NCBI GenBank assembly: GCA_002493395.1
Contig: DKYS01000049.1
Span: forward strand, 1-5,332
Direction of reading: 5' to 3'
DNA length: 5,332 nt
Origin: Turicibacter sp. UBA7094
Lineage (GTDB): Bacteria; Bacillota_I; Bacilli_A; MOL361; Turicibacteraceae
Both the position numbers and the translations under genes were made by a program. The notes beneath the pieces were generated by a model that searched no databases, was not told where the DNA came from, and saw only the letters and a list, made by a program, of their open reading frames with translations. Below are positions 1-4,591 of this stretch, in pieces (the first letter of the stretch is position 1; every line of letters starts with the position of its first letter).

Positions 1-1143
1 TGCTTCACGTGATAACGTTGAACCCGGTACATTTGTAATGGTTAACGATGGATAACCTAATTGTTTGATTTTGACTAATACGGCACGGCTATCTGCAGTT
101 TCTCCTGATTGAGAAATAAAAATAAATAATGGGTTCTTACTAATAACCGGTGTATTGTAGACAAATTCAGATGAAATATGAACCTCTGTTGGAATCCCCG
201 CTAACTGTTCAAATAATTGCTTTCCAACATAACCGGCATGCATACTTGTCCCTGCAGCGATAATATATAAACGATCCGCAGATTGGACAGCATCTACAAT
301 CTTTTGATCCATTTTAATTTGACCATCCTCAAAGTATTGCTCTACAATTCGTCGGATAACATAAGGTTGTTCATCAATTTCTTTTAACATATAGTGAGGA
401 TACGTTCCCTTTTCAATATCTGAGGCATCTAACTCAGCCGTAAATGGAGCACGTTTTACCGGAACGCCTAGAAGATTGTAAATTGTAACTCCTTCACGAG
501 TTAATTTAATAAACTCCTCATCCTCTATTTCAACAAATTGATTTGTACATTGAAGCATCGCCATGGCATCTGATCCAATCATATTGAACCCTTCTCCTAG
601 TCCGATTAACATTGGAGATTTATTTTTAGCGGCATACAAAACATCTGGATTATTAGCATCAATGACTCCTAATGCATAAGAACCATGTAATAAGCTCATG
701 ACGTGACGAATCGCCAATTCTACATCCTCTTTCTCTAAAACAAAATGTTCGATTAACGCAGCAATTACTTCTGTATCCGTGTCAGACATGAATGTATAGT
801 TAGGTAAAAACTCTTGACGTAATTCTAACTCATTTTCAATTACACCATTATGAACAATCGTAAAACGTCCTGTACTTGATTGATGAGGGTGTGAGTTACG
901 TTGATTAGGGGCCCCATGAGTTGCCCAACGTGTATGCCCAATTCCTACTGTAGATAAAACCGTTTCATCCACAACGGTACGTAAATGAGCGATACGTCCT
1001 TTATCTTTAAAAATATGTACACCCTCACTCCCCACAACTGCAATTCCAGCTGAATCATATCCACGATACTCTAACTTCTCTAACCCGTTTAATAAAATAT
1101 CCTTAACGTCCTGTGTACCAATATATCCAACAATTCCACACAT
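1..1143 (-). CDS. glmS: Glucosamine-6-phosphate synthase (glutamine:fructose-6-phosphate aminotransferase, isomerising), N-terminal part
   Basis: This cytosolic enzyme converts fructose-6-phosphate and glutamine to glucosamine-6-phosphate and glutamate, the committed step towards UDP-GlcNAc. The frame is open for 381 codons from the ATG at 1143 to the left edge, so roughly the last 220 residues of the usual ~600 are missing. The start MCGIVGYIG gives the N-terminal nucleophile Cys2 (Cys1 after Met removal) of class II glutamine amidotransferases. Further glutaminase motifs are EYRGYDSAG (25-33), HTRWATHG (70-77), HNGVIEN (98-104) and SDTDTE (120-125). The first SIS (sugar isomerase) domain begins around residue 285, with AAGTS (296-300) and SQSGET (354-359), the sugar-phosphate-binding loops. 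HYMLKEIDEQP (250-260) is the usual linker motif. A ribosome binding site lies at 1155-1160 and a glmS ribozyme precedes it, so expression should be repressed by GlcN6P. No frameshift or missing key residue is seen. Identity is very secure. Confidence 0.98.
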   Translation of the reverse strand, partial: MCGIVGYIGTQDVKDILLNGLEKLEYRGYDSAGIAVVGSEGVHIFKDKGRIAHLRTVVDETVLSTVGIGHTRWATHGAPNQRNSHPHQSSTGRFTIVHNGVIENELELRQEFLPNYTFMSDTDTEVIAALIEHFVLEKEDVELAIRHVMSLLHGSYALGVIDANNPDVLYAAKNKSPMLIGLGEGFNMIGSDAMAMLQCTNQFVEIEDEEFIKLTREGVTIYNLLGVPVKRAPFTAELDASDIEKGTYPHYMLKEIDEQPYVIRRIVEQYFEDGQIKMDQKIVDAVQSADRLYIIAAGTSMHAGYVGKQLFEQLAGIPTEVHISSEFVYNTPVISKNPLFIFISQSGETADSRAVLVKIKQLGYPSLTITNVPGSTLSREA

Positions 1144-1154
1144 CTTTATAACAA

Positions 1155-1160
1155 CTCCTT
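1155..1160 (-). promoter_or_regulatory. Ribosome binding site of glmS
   Basis: On the minus strand AAGGAG (continuing into TTG) lies 11 nt before the glmS ATG. The spacing is slightly long for this kind of genome. It lies downstream of the ribozyme, so it stays on the 3' fragment after self-cleavage. An all-A/U hairpin can form immediately upstream: a run of six U at 1178-1183 pairs with six A at 1162-1167. Confidence 0.85.
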
Positions 1161-1197
1161 CTTTTTTAACTAAATATAAAAAATAGAGTCGCTTTCC

Positions 1198-1350
1198 TAA
1201 TTACCTTTTCTTCAATTTTGTCGTAAGAGTCACCTCTTAGTTTTGTTTGAAGACCTCGACTGAGGCATGCAGCCGGAAGGCACCCGCCGAATAATCGATT
1301 AACCTTCACCTCGTCAGCTAATAGAATAACTCTAAAAGCTCTGGCGCTTT
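1198..1350 (-). ncRNA. glmS ribozyme (GlcN6P-activated self-cleaving riboswitch)
   Basis: This cis-acting RNA uses glucosamine-6-phosphate as a catalytic cofactor to cut its own mRNA. Seen on the minus strand: the conserved 5' core GCGCCAGAGCU (1347-1337), with predicted cleavage between A1348 and G1347. A P1 hairpin follows, with arms pairing over 1340-1330 and 1326-1316, including AGCU (1340-1337) with AGCU (1319-1316). Then come the catalytic-core strand GACGAGGUGAAGGUUAAUCGA-like (1315-1295) and UCGGCGGG (1290-1283). The 3' domain includes a GUGA tetraloop hairpin (1239-1224; AAGAG-GUGA-CUCUU) followed by the conserved ACGACAAA-type segment. These blocks match the known Bacillus-type ribozyme in order and spacing. 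The 3' limit is approximate. It sits directly upstream of glmS, its usual partner. In B. subtilis the 5'-hydroxyl product is degraded by RNase J1, and the same fate is inferred here. Confidence 0.96.
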
Positions 1351-1382
1351 TATGAATAGACACATCCAATCTACCCCGTAAT

Positions 1383-1390
1383 CCTCCTTT
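1383..1390 (-). promoter_or_regulatory. Orphan Shine-Dalgarno-like sequence in the glmS leader
   Basis: The minus strand reads AAAGGAGG, a near-perfect match to the 3' end of 16S rRNA. It lies between the predicted transcription start and the ribozyme cleavage site. No ATG, GTG or TTG lies at normal spacing: the next ATG is about 17 nt away and a TAG comes first in one frame. It may be chance, a relic, or a standby ribosome site; no function is assigned. Confidence 0.4.
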
Positions 1391-1412
1391 CCCCATAGAA
1401 AGCAACACCTCA

Positions 1413-1441
1413 ATTATATCATATGCGAAAAGAAAAAGTAT
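1413..1441 (-). promoter_or_regulatory. Probable sigma-A promoter of glmS (extended -10)
   Basis: The minus strand has a consensus TATAAT (-10) at 1418-1413 preceded by TGA at 1421-1419, giving an extended TGnTATAAT element. The -35 region 16-18 bp upstream (about 1435-1441) has no good match to TTGACA, which an extended -10 can compensate for. Transcription would start near 1406, leaving a leader of about 59 nt before the ribozyme cleavage point. An inverted repeat abuts the upstream edge and a related half-site overlaps the spacer and reaches close to the -10, so regulation by a DNA-binding protein is plausible. The glmM terminator upstream supports a separate promoter for glmS. Confidence 0.7.
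1423..1434. repeat. Extra half-site of the inverted repeat inside the glmS promoter
   Basis: ATGCGAAAAGAA on the plus strand matches the right arm of the inverted repeat at 1456-1467 in 11 of 12 bases, with the same orientation and an offset of 33 bp (about three helical turns). It occupies the promoter's -35/-10 spacer, so a protein bound here would touch RNA polymerase contacts. Confidence 0.45.
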
Positions 1442-1442
1442 G

Positions 1443-1467
1443 TTCTTTTCACATAATGTGAAAAGAA
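1443..1467. repeat. Perfect 25-bp inverted repeat, candidate operator upstream of glmS
   Basis: Two 12-bp arms, TTCTTTTCACAT (1443-1454) and ATGTGAAAAGAA (1456-1467), are exact reverse complements around a single central base at 1455. The repeat ends just upstream of the presumed -35 of the glmS promoter, with its centre about 49 bp before the predicted transcript start. This position fits a transcription factor site. As RNA it could also form an 11-bp hairpin followed four bases later by a U-rich stretch, so a weak terminator for minus-strand read-through is an alternative. I recognise no known regulator's consensus. Confidence 0.7.
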
Positions 1468-1479
1468 TTCTTTCCTAAG

Positions 1480-1730
1480 AAAATACATAAAAATTTATAT
1501 CATTTAAGATTCAATTTAGATTTACATTCGCCTATCTCCGCGTTGATAAGGACCTCTCCCCCCTATCAATACCAACTTACTGAAAACGGCTAATTAAGTA
1601 GATTGTCTTCATCAATATTAAATATTTCACCACCTTAATTCAGAGAATTAATATTTTATACCTCCCCTATATTATTAAATAACCCAAGGTCTCTATAAAT
1701 TAATTCTGTTCATTATAACTCCAAATAAAC
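1480..1730. other. Intergenic stretch without a recognisable gene
   Basis: No open frame with a sensible start and ribosome binding site was found on either strand. The stretch is very AT-rich apart from a GC-richer patch around 1528-1570. It holds a short palindrome, TTAATTC-AGA-GAATTAA, at 1635-1651. On the minus strand there are several Shine-Dalgarno-like pieces: GGGGAGG near 1665-1659, and AAGGTGG near 1637-1631. These lead only to minimal or immediately closed frames, for example an 11-codon frame starting near 1612. This could be an eroded gene or simply untranslated spacer. Confidence 0.6.
1543..1569 (-). other. Stem-loop in a GC-richer patch, possible structured RNA element
   Basis: Read on the minus strand, TTGATAGGG (1569-1561) pairs with CCTTATCAA (1551-1543) over 9 bp around a 9-nt purine-rich loop. 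One pair is a G-U wobble that would be an A-C mismatch on the plus strand, which favours minus-strand RNA. There is no following U-run, so it is not a standard terminator. The surrounding bases (CGCGGAGATAGGCG, 1542-1529) are unusually G-rich for this spacer. I do not recognise a known RNA family. Confidence 0.4.
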
Positions 1731-1781
1731 AAAAAATGCAGTATAGGTCCTAATAAATCTGGACTTTGTACTACATTTTTT
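1731..1781 (-). terminator. Rho-independent terminator after glmM, potentially bidirectional
   Basis: The outer arms at 1731-1743 and 1769-1781 pair over 13 bp (one G-U on the minus strand). An inner GUCC/GGAC helix (1747-1750 with 1761-1764) closes a 10-nt loop. Read on the minus strand the 3' arm ends in six U followed by GUUUAUUU, and the plus-strand reading also ends in six U, so it could stop transcription both ways. It begins 55 bp after the glmM stop codon and closes the cdaA-cdaR-glmM unit, separating it from glmS. Confidence 0.85.
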
Positions 1782-1836
1782 ATACTTTAATCATTAACTA
1801 TTTAATTAATAGAATAGGTTTCCCGTTATAACTTTG

Positions 1837-3174
1837 TTACTTTAGTTCATTTTCTACAACAGATAAAATACGTTCTACATAAGCCTCGCATAACTCCTCA
1901 GTTTTAGCCTCTACCATTACACGAACTAATGGCTCTGTTCCAGAAGGACGAACTAAGACTCTACCTTTCCCTTCCATCTCAAGCTCAACCTCAGAAATAA
2001 CCTTTAATATATTTTCATTTGTCATCATTGCATTTTTATCTTCAACGCGAATATTTTTTAATAATTGTGGATATTTTAACATTTTGTTAGCTAAATCTGC
2101 TAAAGACTCTCCCTTTTCTACAATAATTTTAGCGAGCTGAACGGCACTTAACATCCCATCTCCCGTCGTTCCATAATCTAGGAAAATTAAGTGACCCGAT
2201 TGCTCTCCTCCAAAATTATAATCATTCTTTAGCATTTCCTCTAAAACATAGCGATCACCAACTTTAGTCTGTACACTACGTAATCCATGTTCCTCGATAG
2301 CATTATAAAAGCCTAAATTACTCATAACCGTTGATACAACAGTTCCCTTTTTCAGTAATCCTTTTTCATTTAAATACTGACCTACAATAAACATGATATA
2401 ATCGCCATCAATAATAGCTCCCGTATGGTCAACGGCAATCAATCGATCACAATCTCCATCAAAGGCAAATCCTAAATCAGCTTCATGCTTTACAACCTCT
2501 TTCGATAATGCCTCAGGATGTGTTGAACCACAATTATGATTAATATTAATTCCATCTGGATTAGATGATACAGTTATAATGTCTGCATCTAAATCCGCAA
2601 ATAGCTGTGGAGCCAAGGCCGAACTCGCACCATTTGCACAATCCAAAACTATTTTTAATCCAGTCAACTTTTGTCCTACTGTTCCTTTAATAAAGTTAAC
2701 ATACTTCTGTGATCCCATTTGAAAATCCTCAATGCGTCCTACCTCACCAGCAATTGGGCGAGGTAATTCATCAATTGAATCAATTAATAATTCAATCTCT
2801 TCTTCTTCTGCATCACTTAGCTTATAGCCACTATGACTAAAAATTTTAATTCCATTATCTTGGACCGGATTATGTGATGCTGAGATCATGATTCCTGCAT
2901 CTACATCTAGACTTTTAGTCAAATACGCAACTCCAGGAGTTGTAATTACTCCAAGCGTCAACACATCCGCTCCAGAGGAAACCAATCCTGCAATTAATGC
3001 ACTTTCTAATAATTCACCTGAAATACGGGTATCTCGACCGATTAACACTTTTGGGCGAGTATTTTTTGACTTTAAGTGATGCCCTAAAATTCTTCCTAAC
3101 TTCAGCGTGAATTCTGGAGTCAATTCTGTATTAGCAACTCCTCTAATTCCATCTGTTCCAAAGTATTTTCCCAT
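1837..3174 (-). CDS. glmM: Phosphoglucosamine mutase
   Basis: GlmM interconverts glucosamine-6-phosphate and glucosamine-1-phosphate in the cytosol, the second step of UDP-GlcNAc synthesis. The product is 445 residues, against about 448 in B. subtilis. It has the alpha-D-phosphohexomutase layout: N-terminal MGKYFGTDGIRG (1-12); active-site loop ISASHNP with the phosphorylated serine at residue 100; metal-binding DGDCDR at 239-244; sugar-specificity loop GGEQSGH at 322-328; phosphate-binding RPSGTEP at 409-415 in the C-terminal domain. The ATG at 3174 is chosen because the protein then starts exactly like its family, with GAGG 9-10 nt upstream. A GTG at 3189 in the same frame would add five residues but would be part of the ribosome binding site itself. 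It follows cdaR by 17 bp and a terminator follows, so it is the last gene of the transcript. In several Firmicutes GlmM binds and inhibits CdaA. Confidence 0.98.
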   Translation of the reverse strand: MGKYFGTDGIRGVANTELTPEFTLKLGRILGHHLKSKNTRPKVLIGRDTRISGELLESALIAGLVSSGADVLTLGVITTPGVAYLTKSLDVDAGIMISASHNPVQDNGIKIFSHSGYKLSDAEEEEIELLIDSIDELPRPIAGEVGRIEDFQMGSQKYVNFIKGTVGQKLTGLKIVLDCANGASSALAPQLFADLDADIITVSSNPDGININHNCGSTHPEALSKEVVKHEADLGFAFDGDCDRLIAVDHTGAIIDGDYIMFIVGQYLNEKGLLKKGTVVSTVMSNLGFYNAIEEHGLRSVQTKVGDRYVLEEMLKNDYNFGGEQSGHLIFLDYGTTGDGMLSAVQLAKIIVEKGESLADLANKMLKYPQLLKNIRVEDKNAMMTNENILKVISEVELEMEGKGRVLVRPSGTEPLVRVMVEAKTEELCEAYVERILSVVENELK

Positions 3175-3183
3175 GTCACATAA

Positions 3184-3191
3184 CCTCACTT
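3184..3191 (-). promoter_or_regulatory. Ribosome binding site that fixes the glmM start
   Basis: The minus strand AAGTGAGG lies between the cdaR stop and the glmM ATG at 3174, with 9 nt of spacing. Using the in-frame GTG at 3189 as the start would consume this site and leave no other. An out-of-frame ATG directly followed by TGA (3181-3176) sits between the site and the glmM start. Confidence 0.7.
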
Positions 3192-4559
3192 TTATTCTGT
3201 AATAATAATATTTACCTTCACTTGACTTGGTTCAATCATCACATTATCAATAGTTTCTATCGTAATCGGAATTTGATATTCACCAGGTGTATAACCATTT
3301 AAATCAATAAACACTTTAATATCATCTTTAGAGAGTGAATCTACTCGTGTTTTAGCCCCACTTAATACTAAATCAACCATCGCATCGTCCAAAGTCTTAG
3401 CCTTCACTTTATATTTAGCATCTAGATTTTTAAATTCAATTGGAATCTCCTCAAAAGTCTTCTCTTGTGTCTCCTCATAAGTGACTTTCACTTTCACTGT
3501 ATCAACACTCATTTTATGAACATTTTCTGGCTTTTCGAGCTTTACAATAATTTCATTATTTTCATCTAATTGATATAAATCTATCGGAGCAATAATTTCC
3601 CTATACATATCTATCACGTCTGTCTCCCCGTATAACTTAACCTCAGATGGTTCTAAAATAATGGATTCAATACTATATCCTTCTGGGGGATTTCCCGTGA
3701 TAGCCTCTTTAATAGGAACCACCTTACTTGGTGTAGTCACCTGAGTAGACACTGTAACCTTCTCAGGTCTAATTTCAACATCTAACTTATTTCCTAATTT
3801 ATCATAGGCGTAAACTGGAGCTTGATAATCAGCAAGTTTCGATAAATCTGAAACATCTACGATTGCCTTTACAGTAGCTATCTGATCTACTACTGCCTGT
3901 GGCCCCTTTATCTTAACCTTATCTACTGCCAACTGTGGATCACCTAATACATACATTTCATCAATTTGATCCAAATTTACAAAATCCGCTTTTATAGACT
4001 TCTCGGTTTCAATTAAAGACATAATCGTTACAACAATTGTACTCGGGTCAAGCTTCACATCTAAATCATTACTGAGTTTACTATACTCCAAATTAACCTT
4101 ATGTGTCCCCGGAGGGAGATTTCTCAAATCAGCATAAATCTCAAAATTAGATTTTGCTTTAGCGATATCTACTTTTCCCTTGTCACCAACTAATGTAACA
4201 TCTACAGTATCCGGTAATCCGTCAACCACCATTCTATCCTGATCGTAATACTGAGTAAGCGGATAATTATTAATATCTGCCGAATACCGTTCCTTAGCAT
4301 TAGGAGCATATCTAACATTAATAGCAAATACAATTGCTACTACTAATGCCAACAGTTTAATAAGTCGTTCATTTCTAAGTAAACTCTCATAAACATGATC
4401 TAACTTTTGGAATCTCAAAACACTCAATAGCATTCCTGGATTAGTTAAAACCCTTCCGAGGCGTTTTGAAAAATTTACAAATCGATATAAAATTTTATCA
4501 GTCTCTTGTGAATTATTATCTACTTGTTCTAGATTTTCTCGTACATTCTCTTTTCTCAT
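3192..4559 (-). CDS. cdaR: CdaA regulatory protein CdaR (YbbR-repeat membrane protein)
   Basis: CdaR is a single-pass membrane protein with extracytoplasmic YbbR repeats that binds and modulates the diadenylate cyclase CdaA. The 455 residues comprise a hydrophilic, charged N-terminal part (1-64), one strongly hydrophobic segment at about 66-82 (LIKLLALVVAIVFAINV), and four YbbR-type beta-rich repeats at roughly 95-172, 177-265, 268-351 and 357-455. Typical repeat features are NFEIYADLRNLPPGTHKV (138-155) and the recurring pattern of a final 'V.V.V' strand, as in VKVKVTY and VKVNIIITE. The ATG at 4559 is supported by AAGGTGG at 4566-4572 with 6-nt spacing. From memory of B. subtilis CdaR, whose membrane segment begins within about the first ten residues, this protein carries around 50 extra cytoplasmic residues. 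It lies 32 bp after cdaA and 17 bp before glmM, the conserved operon order, and is presumably co-transcribed with both. Confidence 0.96.
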   Translation of the reverse strand: MRKENVRENLEQVDNNSQETDKILYRFVNFSKRLGRVLTNPGMLLSVLRFQKLDHVYESLLRNERLIKLLALVVAIVFAINVRYAPNAKERYSADINNYPLTQYYDQDRMVVDGLPDTVDVTLVGDKGKVDIAKAKSNFEIYADLRNLPPGTHKVNLEYSKLSNDLDVKLDPSTIVVTIMSLIETEKSIKADFVNLDQIDEMYVLGDPQLAVDKVKIKGPQAVVDQIATVKAIVDVSDLSKLADYQAPVYAYDKLGNKLDVEIRPEKVTVSTQVTTPSKVVPIKEAITGNPPEGYSIESIILEPSEVKLYGETDVIDMYREIIAPIDLYQLDENNEIIVKLEKPENVHKMSVDTVKVKVTYEETQEKTFEEIPIEFKNLDAKYKVKAKTLDDAMVDLVLSGAKTRVDSLSKDDIKVFIDLNGYTPGEYQIPITIETIDNVMIEPSQVKVNIIITE

Positions 4560-4565
4560 AAAACA

Positions 4566-4572
4566 CCACCTT
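4566..4572 (-). promoter_or_regulatory. Ribosome binding site of cdaR
   Basis: The minus strand AAGGTGG lies 6 nt before the ATG at 4559, inside the 32-bp cdaA-cdaR gap. It supports the long form of CdaR over an internal start at Met43 (ATG at 4433), which has no well-spaced site. Confidence 0.8.
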
Positions 4573-4591
4573 CATAGACCCCAATCGTTTT

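Noticed and set aside
1166..1408. 80-codon minus-strand open frame beginning with GTG
   Set aside because: It lies over the glmS leader and ribozyme, whose conserved bases explain the sequence. Its GTG has no ribosome binding site and falls at the predicted transcript start. The product has no recognisable features.
1576..1612. Small minus-strand frame MKTIYLISRFQ with an upstream AAGGTGG
   Set aside because: Only 11 codons, and the ribosome binding site is about 17 nt away; there is no independent support for translation.
1635..1651. 17-bp palindrome TTAATTC-AGA-GAATTAA as an operator
   Set aside because: It is almost all A/T in an A/T-rich spacer, isolated from any clear promoter, so chance is a sufficient explanation.
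1700..1722. Minus-strand mini-frame MNRINL preceded by TTTGGAG, with an embedded TATAAT
   Set aside because: It comes directly after the glmM terminator, there is no acceptable -35, and six codons are not enough to support a gene in such AT-rich sequence.
2888..3079. 63-codon plus-strand open frame
   Set aside because: It is wholly antisense to the conserved N-terminal part of glmM and has no convincing ribosome binding site; a shadow frame.
1837..3189. glmM starting at GTG 3189
   Set aside because: That GTG is part of the GTGAGG ribosome binding site, and family members begin MGKYFGTDG, which matches the ATG at 3174.
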